From NCBI RefSeq assembly GCF_024868665.1, contig NC_079895.1:11947323-12011322 (forward strand): a stretch of DNA of 64,000 bases. Reading direction: 5' to 3'. This DNA is from Triplophysa rosa. Lineage: Eukaryota > Chordata > Actinopteri > Cypriniformes > Nemacheilidae. Numbering within the stretch: position 1 is the stretch's first letter; each line of letters opens with the position of its first letter. This document shows, in pieces, positions 25,001 to 33,712 of this stretch. The notes below the pieces were generated by a model. The model made no database searches. It was not told the DNA's origin and saw only the letters and a program-made list of their open reading frames with translations. The translations under genes and the position numbers were made by a program.

Positions 25001-26341
25001 CTTTCAGACCTTTCCACACTGAAGCAGGATCACTGGAAGAGAATTTGTTCCTTAAGTTGTCAGAATTATTCCTCTTTGCCCCTCTGATCTCCTTTTCCAG
25101 TGTGAATTTGGCCTGTTTATACAAGACTTTGTCCCCTTTCCTGTAAGCATCTTCTTTGGCCTGCCGGAGCTGTCTGAGTTTTGCCGTGAACCACGGTTTG
25201 TCGTTGTTGTAAGTTAGATAAGACTTAGTAGGGATGCACATATCCTCACAGAAACTGATATATGAAGTTACAGTTTCTGTCAGCTCGTCCAGATCGGTGG
25301 CAACAGCTTCAGAAACAGTCCGATCAGTGAGAGAGAAACAGGCTTGTAAATCCTGCTCTGTTTCAATAGTCCATCTTTTAACAGTTCTTAATACAGGTTT
25401 TGCAGATTTAAGTTTCTGCCTGTAGGACAGGATAAGATGAACCAAACAGTGATAAGAGAGTCCTAAAGCTGCTCGTGGAACAGAGTGATATGCATCCTTT
25501 ATTGCTGTGTAACAGTGATCCAATATATTACTGTCTCTGGTGGGACATGTGATGTGCTGTCTGTATTTTGGAATTTTATATGTTCTGCAGAATGTTCTAT
25601 GTATTTTATGTTCTGTAGAAGAAAGTCATACAGGTTTTAAATGACACAAGGGTGAGAAAATGGTGACAGAATTATCATTTTTGGGTGAACTATCCCTTTA
25701 ACTCCTAAATCTGCATTAACCATAACCTTAAACACATGAGGGCATTGATTTATGATTCATTATATTTTAAAGCAGTTAGAATCAAATATTGAGGGACATT
25801 TTAAACCGCCCTGCATCTTTTGGCCTGTTTTCATGTATTAGCAAGAATTCGTCCTGAGTCGTATCTTTTTCCTTTATTTTTTTCCACACCAGCTGGCGAG
25901 GACGACATGGCATCCCAAGAGAACATAACTGGACGAGCAGCCCCGCAGGATGAGAACGAGGAGGTGATGCGGGCTCTCCTCATTCATGAGACTAAGAGCG
26001 GCACTGGATCTAGAGGCGCTGTCGTATCCAAACCAACCATTCCCGCAGCTAATGCCAGTGACTCTGACAGTGATACCAGCGAATCAGACGAAGACTCTCC
26101 ACCACAGGCTCCGGTACACAATGCCGCAGCCGCTTTACGGCCAGGTAGACAAGCCGAGGAGGAGGATGAAGATGATGAGTTTGAGGAGGTTGGAGATGAC
26201 CCTGTGGTTATGGTAGGTGGAAAGCCTTTCTCGTACAGAGAAGTGAGCCAGAGACCCGAGCTGGTGGAACAGATGAGCGCTCAGGAGAAAGATGCGTACA
26301 TTGAGATGGGTCAGACCCTCTTCCAGGACATGTACTTCTAA
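10028..26341 (+). CDS. gtf2e1: General transcription factor IIE subunit 1 (TFIIE alpha), complete 4 coding exons
   Basis: Encodes a 442-residue TFIIE alpha (human: 439), which joins the RNA polymerase II pre-initiation complex in the nucleus and recruits and stimulates TFIIH. Coding exons: 10028-10475, 21692-21893, 22068-22297, 25893-26341; all GT-AG and in frame (phases 1, 2, 1). Residues about 9-100 form the winged-helix region ([40 protein letters not shown]). The zinc ribbon uses Cys129 and Cys132 (CPLC) from exon 1 and Cys154 and Cys157 (CTFC) from exon 2, the same residue numbers as in human. LYTQNVVI and [15 protein letters not shown] follow. The last exon holds [11 protein letters not shown], an acidic serine-rich run ([16 protein letters not shown]), [16 protein letters not shown] and the conserved end [16 protein letters not shown]. 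The ATG at 10028 matches the family start. Intron 1 is 11.2 kb and intron 3 is 3.6 kb, both swollen by transposons. No damage is seen. Confidence 0.94.
10476..11679. other. gtf2e1 intron 1, proximal part
   Basis: No repeat or gene recognised. It holds a short (TTA)n run at about 10616-10634 and a (TG)n run near 11139-11152. An open frame at 10720-11040 has no recognisable motif and no splice context. Confidence 0.4.
11680..11905. mobile_element. Diverged family A MITE remnant in gtf2e1 intron 1
   Basis: The facing motifs GGAACACAAAAGATG and TCTTCTTTTGTCTTCTGCAG, followed by TTCATACAGGTTTGGAATGA and a decayed TTTTTTGGTGAACTG end, identify a worn copy of the palindromic MITE. The terminal TTAA sites are lost. 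Confidence 0.55.
12000..12345. mobile_element. Family B TTAA-type repeat in gtf2e1 intron 1
   Basis: The stretch begins around TAGCTGCATCTAGTGTTGAG and runs through CCATGTAAGGGGACCTGCGG to a tail near GTCAATAGATCCTCC. These motifs and their order match the family whose ends are seen at 1-97 and 222-239. Termini are eroded, so edges are approximate. No ORF. Confidence 0.5.
12345..12660 (+). repeat. Possible tRNA-like SINE or repeat fragment
   Basis: Starts with a G-rich imperfect duplication (GGGTGGGCTAAGGGGGCGGG). Further on, TGGCGTAGCGAG (A-box-like) at about 12571 and AGGTCGAACCTAC (B-box-like) at about 12627 lie some 55 bp apart, as in a tRNA-derived SINE head. It is too degenerate to be a working tRNA gene. 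Confidence 0.35.
12661..13552. other. gtf2e1 intron 1 stretch without recognised features
   Basis: Mostly AT-rich single-copy-looking sequence. The last 8 bp (GTTTAAAG, 13545-13552) are the target-site duplication of the next element. Confidence 0.4.
13553..14322. mobile_element. Non-autonomous hAT-like transposon with exact 8-bp target duplication
   Basis: The 770-bp element starts TAGGGCTGCAACTAACGATT and ends GATTAGTTGTTGCAGCCCTA, terminal inverted repeats of the abundant teleost GGGCTGCAAC type. It is flanked by identical 8-bp repeats GTTTAAAG (13545-13552 and 14323-14330), the length made by hAT transposases. Near the right end a roughly 55-60 bp unit (CTTTAAAACTGCGCA and variants) occurs three times. 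No transposase ORF. Confidence 0.85.
14513..14815. repeat. Imperfect long inverted repeat (hairpin)
   Basis: The arm 14513-14590 and the reverse complement of 14738-14815 align over about 75 bp at roughly three-quarters identity. Shared landmarks are GAACATGCC and TTGAGTGGTAAAAC. The loop is about 150 bp. It probably represents the arms of an old foldback element. Short ORFs on both strands read the same arms and are not taken as genes. Confidence 0.6.
14811..14991. mobile_element. Palindromic MITE with TCACCAACCCTGCTCCT ends
   Basis: The left terminus is TCACCAACCCTGCTCCTGGA and the right terminus is its reverse complement with one or two changes; the matching arms extend about 28 bp (to the GATCGACCGT motif). 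Internal TTCAGCACACCTGTCTG and CAGGTGTGTTTGATTGGGG keep the palindrome. This is a very common cyprinid short repeat (by resemblance). It abuts the right arm of the preceding hairpin. Confidence 0.75.
14992..15421. other. gtf2e1 intron 1 stretch without recognised features
   Basis: No gene or repeat identified. A CT-rich run (about 15268-15303) and short CAA repeats near 15389 are present. Confidence 0.4.
15422..15737 (-). mobile_element. Solo LTR of an LTR retrotransposon, minus orientation
   Basis: Read on the minus strand, the 316-bp unit begins TGTGGCAGGTTAAGACC and ends CACCACAACA, the TG...CA borders of an LTR. In order it contains a TATAAAA box (near 15581) and an AATAAA polyadenylation signal (near 15500), the normal promoter-to-polyA order within an LTR. 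The flanks read GTTAC on the left and GTTAT on the right, a 5-bp duplication with one mismatch. No internal retroelement sequence is attached. Confidence 0.75.
15817..15942. repeat. Two-copy tandem duplication, about 63-bp unit
   Basis: CTTTTAGCAGGCAAATGTAT begins at 15817 and again at 15880, and both copies continue to a TTTACTAAAA motif. The units differ by several substitutions, so the duplication is not recent. Confidence 0.65.
16540..16922. repeat. Composite of old TTAA-type repeats
   Basis: The right edge is CTACACTGGACCT followed by TTAA (16919-16922), the family B terminus. Before it lies a run with recurrent GATCGG motifs (TCGGATCGGCAGATACTC, GATCGGGACATCCC), which belongs to another dispersed fish repeat. 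Further left, CGCTAGTGGCCGCTG resembles family B internal sequence. Edges are approximate. Confidence 0.45.
16923..17977. other. gtf2e1 intron 1 stretch without recognised features
   Basis: No repeat, RNA gene or splice-flanked ORF recognised. Confidence 0.4.
17978..18072. mobile_element. Minimal 95-bp family A MITE derivative
   Basis: TTAA at 17978-17981 and 18069-18072 bracket AGGAATAATTCACCAAAAAT and its reverse-complement-like end CATTTTTGGGTGAACAATTT. Only the terminal arms and a short palindromic core around GTCAATGGGGACC remain. Confidence 0.75.
18073..21084. other. gtf2e1 intron 1, largely repeat-free distal part
   Basis: Contains a (GT)n microsatellite at 19801-19824. Otherwise no transposon termini were recognised. 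Segment 20100-20700 has higher sequence complexity and could hold conserved non-coding sequence, but nothing in it can be named. Confidence 0.4.
21085..21283 (+). mobile_element. 3' tail of a 5'-truncated LINE
   Basis: The segment ends TGACAATAAAAGTGATTTGATTTGATTTGG. A polyadenylation-like AATAAA followed by a short tandem tail (GATTT)n is the 3' end of CR1/L2/Rex1-type fish LINEs. Upstream text such as CAAGAATTTCACTCACCAAG is the familiar 3' UTR of such elements. No coding part is left. Confidence 0.6.
21284..21360 (+). repeat. tRNA-like fragment, probable SINE remnant
   Basis: CAGAAGGTTACTGGTTTAAT resembles the B-box part of tRNA-derived fish SINEs (a GGTTGCTGGTTCAAATC-type text). It is too short and too mutated to be a tRNA gene. 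Confidence 0.3.
22439..22560. mobile_element. Left arm of a family A MITE in gtf2e1 intron 3
   Basis: TTAA at 22439-22442, then AGGGACGTGTCACCCAAAAA and a worn TCTTTCTGCTGTGGAGCACA motif. The right arm is missing. Confidence 0.55.
22953..25701. mobile_element. Family A MITE split by a LINE insertion (gtf2e1 intron 3)
   Basis: The left arm (22953-23183) runs from GGGATAGTTCACCCAAAAAT to ACAATATCTTCTTTTAT. The right arm (about 25595-25701) resumes with TTCTGTAGAAGAAAGTCATA and ends GGGTGAACTATCCC followed by TTAA (25698-25701). The two arms together make one normal palindromic copy, and the LINE occupies the break near its centre. Both lie between gtf2e1 exons 3 and 4. Confidence 0.7.
23184..25545 (-). 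pseudogene. 5'-truncated non-LTR retrotransposon (CR1/L2/Rex1-like) with broken reverse transcriptase
   Basis: The minus-strand reading from 25523 gives a long open stretch with [37 protein letters not shown] and [15 protein letters not shown], the reverse transcriptase fingers of Jockey-superfamily LINEs. It is interrupted near 24366-24370 by a one-base frameshift right at motif A (after DFSS). The next frame carries [15 protein letters not shown] and the catalytic FADD at 24115-24126. A second frameshift lies near 23945. The third frame gives [20 protein letters not shown] and the C-terminal [12 protein letters not shown] region, ending around 23520. The 3' UTR runs to about 23184. The endonuclease domain is absent, as in most 5'-truncated copies. 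It is dead as an element and lies antisense within gtf2e1 intron 3. The exact 5' end and target duplication could not be fixed. Confidence 0.85.
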
Positions 26342-27035
26342 GTAGATAATTTCTAAACCTGTTATGCTACACTGGCTCTTTCTTTCTGTATTCTACGGAT
26401 TGTCACAGGATATACTTTTAATCAGTCTCCTTTGCACACTTCATTTCAAACGGTGTTGTGTGATGTGCCAAAGCCAAAAAATGAGTGTTACACGTTTTTT
26501 TAAACGTTGAAGTTGTTATTCTTATACGTTTTCATTTACTGAATTTGCAGAATGCTCTCAAAACCACTGCCACAAGTATCTGTCCTCATGGTTGTAAACA
26601 AGAGTATCGCACACATTGGCACATGCCCACACATGCTTTTCCTTGTAATAGTTTTTTGTTTGTGCTTGACTTACCACATTTAGAGCAAATAACAGTGTTG
26701 CGCTGCTGTGACCTCTGGGGCGGTTTCACTCAAACAGAAGAGGTACTAAGGCTCTTTTCACCAGATTAACATTTGAGCTCCAGAAAAAAGCTTTTCTCTT
26801 GTAATGTTGACCAAAATTTCTTCATCCGTGTCTTTCTCCAGTATTTAACAGGGCTTGATATTAAGGGCAGTTATGAATTGTTTGTTTAGGGTGTAATCGC
26901 TTTCTTTATAAAGCAGAGATGAGCACTTTCTTTTCTGATCTCTGTATAAAATGTAATTGTCTTTAGTTTGTTTGTTCTAAGTGGAAAATATGACGCTTTG
27001 TTTTACAGCAATAAAAGCTGGGAGTGAATCAGCAT
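26342..27035 (+). other. 3' UTR of gtf2e1
   Basis: Sequence after the TAA carries a canonical AATAAA at 27010-27015, in GCAATAAAAGCTGG, about 670 bp downstream. Cleavage would fall near 27035. No earlier canonical AATAAA was noticed. Confidence 0.6.
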
Positions 27036-27054
27036 ATTCAGTGTTTTTTTACAT

Positions 27055-27185
27055 TGTGAGTGTTAGGTTTAGGTGTAGGATGAGGGTTGGGGGATACCGT
27101 TTGTACAGTATAAAAGTCATAAAGTCCCCATAAAACATAAAAACCTAGCGTGTGTGCATGCAAGAGAGCCATAAACTCAATTACA
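27055..27185. repeat. Dispersed fish repeat (family E), copy 1
   Basis: Contains GGTTTAGGTGTAGGATGAGG, TTTGTACAGTATAAAAGTC and AAGTCCCCATAAAACATAAA in the order known from an abundant cyprinid repeat. A second copy is at about 28290-28440. Confidence 0.55.
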
Positions 27186-28289
27186 GCTTTCAAGCGGTTC
27201 AAAATAAAATCATCAAATCTAAGCAGATAAAACTGCTTGTTAAAAATGGATGCTTTCCACCAACAAGAATCCTATTATTTGCATTTGAATGTATTTATTT
27301 TGGCCAGAACAAAAAATCGTAAAGATCGCTTTTATCCATCCAAAAATGTTTGAACGGATCTTTTGTGTGGGGGAATGTAATTGAATTGGGAACACAGAGT
27401 ATGCAGGGATGAGCTTTGGTGCAGCTGTGGATGAGATGGTGCCGTGTTGATAAGCAGCCAGTGATGCTGTCACTTCACATTACAGGAGCAGCTCTGCGTG
27501 CAGTCCAGTACGGCTGTCTACAGGTCACCGCTCTGGGCATGTCGAAAGGTTTCTTCCCGTAATGGAAAGAGCTTCTGTGAGAACCAATGAACTGAGAATT
27601 GATGGATTCACTACATCATTACTACATTTCTTTTTTTGAGCATTAAAAAGATAAAAATGTTGTGGTTTTGACAATAGTTTGTCGAAAAAATAGTTAGATC
27701 TTTTTACTGCTGGTTACAAGCCTCATAGATCGTATATTATAGATCAGATGTTTTATTTAAATGTCGTACAGTCAATTTTTGTGTGTTATACATAAGTTAA
27801 ACTTGCACTTGTAGGCCAGGTAAAACATTTTGTCTGTCACATCTCAATTTGATCAGTTTGAATTCTTTAAATGTGTACGTAATTTCATTGAAATATTCTA
27901 AAATTATTTCACTTATTAACTATCAGGCCGACTGGGATTCTGTCCCTGTTAACGTGAAGCACAGATTATGGTCTTTGAGGGATCGGTGTACAGTTGGTTC
28001 AATGACTATTGTGTACCTTCATTTTAATTATTAGCCAACAGAACATTGACGTCTTCACAAAGGTTTTTCAGCCAACAAAAAAGATGTGTTTCTAGAGCAA
28101 GGTCTATATGCTTCATCCTACTGTAGTCAATAAATTAATTATTTAAAACTTATCTTTCAAAATAACACGTTTCATTTTTCCCTGTTAAAATAACTTAAAT
28201 GTCAATCTACAGCCTTGCGTTGTGTGTAATCTTGAATATGAAAGTTCCTGCCTCCACTCAGTCACACAAACATTAAACATTAAAATTGT
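27186..28289. other. Intergenic stretch without recognised features
   Basis: No gene, RNA or repeat terminus recognised; AT-rich. Confidence 0.4.
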
Positions 28290-28440
28290 AAAAATGCAGA
28301 AAGATTTGTGTTATAGTTTAAGGGATGAAATATGCAGTTTGTACAGTGTATCATTACATCTATGGGAAGTCCCCATAAACATGGAACTGTGCGTGCATGA
28401 GAGCCACAAACTCAGTAATATTGAATATGCAAATTAGTCC
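28290..28440. repeat. Dispersed fish repeat (family E), copy 2
   Basis: Repeats TTTGTACAGTGTATCATTAC, GGAAGTCCCCATAAACATGG and GCATGAGAGCCACAAACTCA with the same order and spacing as copy 1. The copies are clearly diverged, so this is an interspersed repeat and not a local duplication. Confidence 0.55.
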
Positions 28441-28499
28441 CCGCCTCCACTCAGTCACATCCGTTCGGACCCTTTAATAAGCACAATCACCGCTCCTCA

Positions 28500-29170
28500 C
28501 TTATTTTACTCTCTTTTTATAACCTCTGTAAATGGAAATGAAAGCCATCTGTTTCTGAGATGTAAATTCAGGGAACTCGTGATTATTTCTCTGTTTGTGA
28601 GGTCAAGCTGTCCTCTGCTTTGCATTGGTTAATTTATGTCTCCCTACGACTGCAGTTCATTTCATACACATGACACCGGCTCCGTGCAGCTGTTACGGAA
28701 TAATCGCAGATTGAAAGTTTATGTACAGTATATGCAGGTCTGAACCAACAACCCTTTTGTCACGAGTCCATATCTATCATTGCTTGCTTTGCAAATTAGT
28801 CCTCATCACTTTTTTTCTTTTTATCTGTTTAATGAAGAGCACATGAGAGATGAATTTACGGAGGTTATTTTTGGACGCAATGGCCTTCTGTATTCAATTA
28901 GGAAAGCACACACACTGTCATCTGTCAGTCATTTAAAAGCCATTAGCCGCCTCCTGCGGCTGCTGCTGCTGCTGTGTCCAATCTGAACATGTTGCTCTTT
29001 AACTCACGGCTACTGTGTCATTAGTTACGGTGCATTGTTTACCTCTCTGTCTGTTTATTTCCAAACACACTAATTAATGTTTTTTACGTGGAAAGCTGTG
29101 GGTGAGCTGGAAATGGCCGTTCAGGGTAACAGCTAGATAATTACATCACTCACCACAAACACATTTCAGA
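28500..29170. promoter_or_regulatory. Candidate conserved non-coding element
   Basis: A repeat-free, compositionally balanced block with many homeodomain-type TAAT/ATTA cores and E-box-like CAGCTG, including the run GCCATTAGCCGCCTCCTGCG and ACACACTAATTAATG. It resembles vertebrate enhancers in texture only. No conservation data are available. Confidence 0.25.
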
Positions 29171-29230
29171 TGTTTATGTCCACCTTTCTTTGTAAGTACA
29201 ATGCAATTCAGGACATAAATGTGACCCTGC

Positions 29231-29450
29231 ACTCCTAGAAAAAGGTACAAAAGCTGTCACCGGGGTGGTTGCATTTCTAAAAAGTACACTTTTGCAATTA
29301 AAGTGTGCATTTAAGTCACTCAACGGTACATATTGGTACCAAATGTATACATGTTTGTACCTACATTTCAGGAATTTTTCCTTGAACCATGAACATTTCA
29401 AGGTTGTATCCCAGTGGCAGCTTTTGTACCTTTTTTGAGTTTGTGCCTGT
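29231..29450. mobile_element. Palindromic GGTACAAAAGCTG-type MITE
   Basis: The left arm AAAAAGGTACAAAAGCTGTC and the reverse complement of the right arm AAAAAGGTACAAAAGCTGCC match closely. The interior keeps GTACATATTGGTACCAAATG. This is a common zebrafish-type foldback repeat by resemblance. Confidence 0.6.
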
Positions 29451-29496
29451 GAAAACCGAAATGTAATTATGACATTAGGAGCATCAAATTTGATTT

Positions 29497-29738
29497 CACA
29501 GAACACAAAAGAATGTATTTTGGAGAATGGTGGTAACCAAGCAACACACTGACTTCTATTGTATGGATGGACACAAAAAAACCAACTCCGTCAGTACCGC
29601 CATTGTTCGATTACCAACGTTCTTCAAAATATCTTCTTTTGTGTTCTACGGAAGAAAGAGTGTCAAACAGGTTTGAGATGACTAGAGGGTTAGAAAATGA
29701 TGACAGGATTTTCATTTTTGGGTGAACTGTCTCTTTAA
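29497..29738. mobile_element. Family A MITE lacking its left end
   Basis: Starts inside the element at CACAGAACACAAAAGAATG, passes ACCAACGTTCTTCAAAATAT and ends TTTTGGGTGAACTGTCTC followed by TTAA (29735-29738). The left terminal arm has been lost. Confidence 0.65.
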
Positions 29739-30923
29739 GAGCCCTTTAAACATAGATCATTTTAATAAACCCAATGTCACTTTATGGAAGTCTTGACACT
29801 TGGCTGCATTCAGAGTAATGGCAGTGCTGCATCTGGTTAGTATCTACGATCTGATCAATCTTTTTTGTGCTATTTTTTTCTTATTTTCTTACTTCTTTGT
29901 ATGCATTCATAACATTTCTAACTATCACTTTATGTTAAACACTGTTCTCTTGCTGCTCTTTAAACTCTAGACTTCCTTCAGGAGATGCAAATGTAGTGTT
30001 ACATGTACACCGAACAGTACCGGGCACCTTTGCCAAACAGCAGCTGCTAATAATGGCATTAAACTACATACACACTATTTATGCAGCCAATGTGTCAGGA
30101 TGCTGGATACACATTTGTTTTCTGAACTCCATTTTTAGAAAAACACTTTAAAGTGTTACGTTGTTCTCTTTGTGGTTAGATACTGAGATTACTGTTCTTG
30201 AATGTTTAAAAGGAATGTTGTTTATGAAAGCAATCTGGTGTGTGGTGTGAGACCCACTTTCATTTGTGTTGTGTTCTCATTTGCACACATTCACCACCAG
30301 TGTGCGTTTAAAATTTAAGGGGTTCTGTGTGTTTGGATTTAATGCTCTATCCCGGGAGTCCCGGGACTTATAGAGTGCGTCACAACAACATGTCAGTGTG
30401 TCCTTGGTGAGGTGTGTGCTGTGACTTACACAGCCTGAGGGACGAAGTTTCTTCAGTATCATTCTGAGTATTGTACACTCAAGTGACTGTCCTTTTTGAA
30501 ATGAGATTCTTCTCACAAAGACTAGTGCTGGTTTTATGAGCAGTAGCCACAAAAAGTATTTGGACAAACAAGCTCCATATAATAATGTATTCATCTCATT
30601 GTATTACAGTACATAGCACAACATTAAAGCAAAGTGTTACATTTACATGTTTGAAGAAACTTGCTTAAAGGAATAGTTCACAAATCAAAACTTCTGTCAT
30701 TTATTTATCCTCATGTTTATACTTCAACAGTACTAGCATGCGCGTATTAAGCTTCTCCATGTCTGACCTAAGGGTTATTTAAGAAACCAGGTTAAGCAAC
30801 AGTAAACCTCAATTTTTTATTTCAATAGTTAGATTTATTTTATGAACCATATAGTAATATACTATCAGGCAGATTATATTCAGGAATTAGTTTACAAACA
30901 GCACCGCACTTATTCTAATTCTA
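29739..30923. other. Intergenic stretch with one MITE scrap
   Basis: A left-arm scrap of family A (AAAGGAATAGTTCACAAATC) lies at about 30667-30720. A perfect short palindrome TCCCGGGAGTCCCGGGA is at about 30352-30368. Nothing else recognised; the last 5 bp TTCTA (30919-30923) are a target duplication. Confidence 0.4.
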
Positions 30924-31535
30924 TGTCACGGAATACGTGGCGAGAACCCAAACGCAGGCAGGCAGAGGATGAGGTTAACAAAATATATGTATTAAACAAA
31001 TAGACAAAACAAAAACCCACGATGGGGTAAATCAAGAAAACAGGAAACAACTCAAACAGAACATAGACTGACTAAAACTGGACTAAACTGAGAAACACTT
31101 GACAAACTATAACTAAACACTAAAAGACTTACTTGAATAGACTCACAATTCACAGACTAGGATGACAAGCAGAACCGCGTACAGATACATACAAGAACAG
31201 TTCACAGAACAGCAGCATATACATACAGGTAAGCACACGGTACACGTACGTACACACAGACCGCAATCCAAAGGCCCAAGACAAAGAAACATGAGGGCAT
31301 TTATAGGGGAAGACAAACGAGGGATAACGAGCAAGGGCAGGTGGGAAACATTAGACACGGCCGGGAAACAATACAGGAAACGAGAGGGGCAGGGCTAATG
31401 ACGAGACACTGGACAGAACGCATACTATTGTCAAAACGACAATAATATGTTTCTCTCCACACATAACCAAAGACTTTGTCATGGCTCTGCCTCAGGACCA
31501 GGAAATCCAAGACTAGGTGAGGCAGAACCATGACA
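30924..31535 (-). mobile_element. Solo LTR with exact 5-bp target duplication, minus orientation
   Basis: On the minus strand the 612-bp unit begins TGTCATGGTTCTGCCTCACC and ends CACGTATTCCGTGACA, so it has TG...CA borders with an 8-base near-inverted repeat TGTCA(T/C)GG. The flanks are identical 5-bp repeats TTCTA (30919-30923 and 31536-31540). A TATAAATG box lies near 31295-31302. No primer-binding site, gag or pol sequence follows, so recombination has left a single LTR. Superfamily not assigned. Confidence 0.8.
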
Positions 31536-31540
31536 TTCTA

Positions 31541-33529
31541 TAGACGCTTTCAGTGGCAACAACATAAACAAATGTTATGTGGCCCAAACGTAACTTCCGG
31601 TAGACCTCCTCAAAGAATCAATAACTGTTGAGTTGTTTTAATTTAAGTTAATACAATTAATATACAATAACATAGTAATATAAATTCATATTCATATTAA
31701 TTAAATATAAAATAAATACTAATAAAAAATAAATACTTCGGGCCAGGTGCATGCATCCGATGAAACCGTCTATAGTGTTTTTATTACAAGGCTCAAATAG
31801 CTCCTTTAAGGTTTTTTTGTGTATTTGATGTGGAATTTTAAACAGTGTTAGAGTGTCAACTAACAATTTAGAGTTAATGTAAGTTCTACCTGATTTCTGG
31901 AATAACCCTGACTTCCACGTGCCAATGGTGATGTCATTTTTTTTGCCAGAGCATGTTCTCTTGAGACTGTTTTGTGTTCTGAGAGACTTGTTTCTGTAGT
32001 TTCTGCTGGCTTGTAATGAGAAAAACACCCTCTGGACAGGAAACTGTCTTATTATTAGGCTTGTTACTCACAACACAAAGCAGAATGTGTAAAACACCCT
32101 ATTTTATCAATGAAAACACGAGAAAGAACATATTCAGAATAAAATACTTGTGTACGGCACAGTGTACTCTATATACTTACTTTTATTAAAAGATATATGA
32201 AATATTAGCAGTATTGTTTGGCTTTGGGTGGCTTAATTAAGCTTCAATTACTATTTTCTCCTTTTAATATTTTGAATACTTCCAAATTAATGTAACGTAA
32301 AGCTGTCTGGTAATGTGCTCCCTTTAATTATATTTGACTAATTAGCCTATATATGATCATTGTGCATATACTGGTAAATCATTACAGAGTAATGATTCAA
32401 AGTTTCAAGTTTCATTTTTTTTGTCAAATTTTGTCACATGGCATCCTGTCATAAGTGAGCTGATCTGATATCCAGACTGAGAACACGAGATGCAGGCAGC
32501 ATTTTATCTGAAGTAGTCCTGAAATCTATATGAATTGCTCCCAATTTTCCACACTGTAAATATTACAGTCTCAGAAACACAAATCGGGCTACTGTCCCAT
32601 CTATTTCAGCCACCAAAAAGACAAACGTGTTATCAGTGCATGAAAGGTCACATTTCATATTTTCTCTGTTTGGATCTAATCTGGCTGCCCTCATTAAGGT
32701 CTAATTGATGTCAGTGTGCAATTACGTGAGTCAGTGGAAACGGTGCTCATGTCGAGAGGAAGCACTAGACTCATGCTTTTGATGTCAAAGCCGATCTCTC
32801 GACTGAGCGTCTATGAAAGCAGCAGCTGCCCGCAGCTCAGAGATACTAATTGTTTTGATACCTCATGTCAACTCATACTTGCTGTGTCTGAAAGATAGAA
32901 AGACTAAAAGAAGAGATGAGACGGAAATGTAGGAGATCACTGCTGTAGGCGCGTGTCCACCCTGATCATTCATCATCAATGATCAGTTGTATCATTTATT
33001 TATGAATGCTGCAATTTTCATAAAAATTTGCTAATACGTTTCACGTTTTATGTAAGATCTTAAAATGTGTTCATGAGGTCACCATTGGAAGAAGAAAGAA
33101 AAACAACTGAAATGATAAGAATGAGAAATGCTTGAAAAATAATCAGCTGATTACACCCTCAATATGCTGATACATAATATTGAATACTGTAATTGCTTTC
33201 ATTTATTTAGACATTTGAAAATATATTTTTTATGGTTTCCCAGAAGTCTTAATTTGCGACTGAATGCTCAAGATGTGCCCTAGTTTGATTGAAGTATCAC
33301 TAAATTATGACTCAATGTTCATTTATCTATTATCTTAGAACATTGTGTAGCCAGAATTTTGACTGTGGTGGAAAGTAACAAAAAAGGGAAAAAAATAATT
33401 TATCCTTGTTCAAAACATGTATGACTCTTTCTTCTGTGGCTTAAAGAAAAAATGATATTTTGAGAAATGTGATTTTGTATTCATTCAATGAAGTCATGGG
33501 ATCTGTTGCCAATGTCAGATTATGGCTGA
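31541..33529. other. Intergenic stretch, mostly unannotatable
   Basis: No element ends seen. Segment 32640-32900 (from CATTTCATATTTTCTCTG to the GCAGCAGCTGCCCGCAGC run) is less AT-rich and repeat-free and is a weak candidate for conserved non-coding sequence. A faint family A scrap (CATGTATGACTCTTTCTTCT) lies at 33416-33440. Confidence 0.35.
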
Positions 33530-33712
33530 TTACGCTGTAAAAAACTGTAATTTTGCAGAATTTTACTGTTGTTTTTTTTAAACAGATTTTTCATGAATAA
33601 TGTAAAAAATCGGTTTGTTTTCACATATTTTTGAAATACGGTAAAACAATGTCAAAAAGGCTGCTAATTTACAAGACAAAAATGAAAACATGATTTTTTT
33701 GCAGTGCAGACT
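33530..33712. repeat. Old repeat with CTGTAAAAAA-type ends
   Basis: Begins ACGCTGTAAAAAACTGTAAT and ends TTTTTTTGCAGTGCAG, inverted termini of a dispersed zebrafish-type repeat containing TTTACTG and TACGGTAAAA motifs. Termini are worn. Confidence 0.4.
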
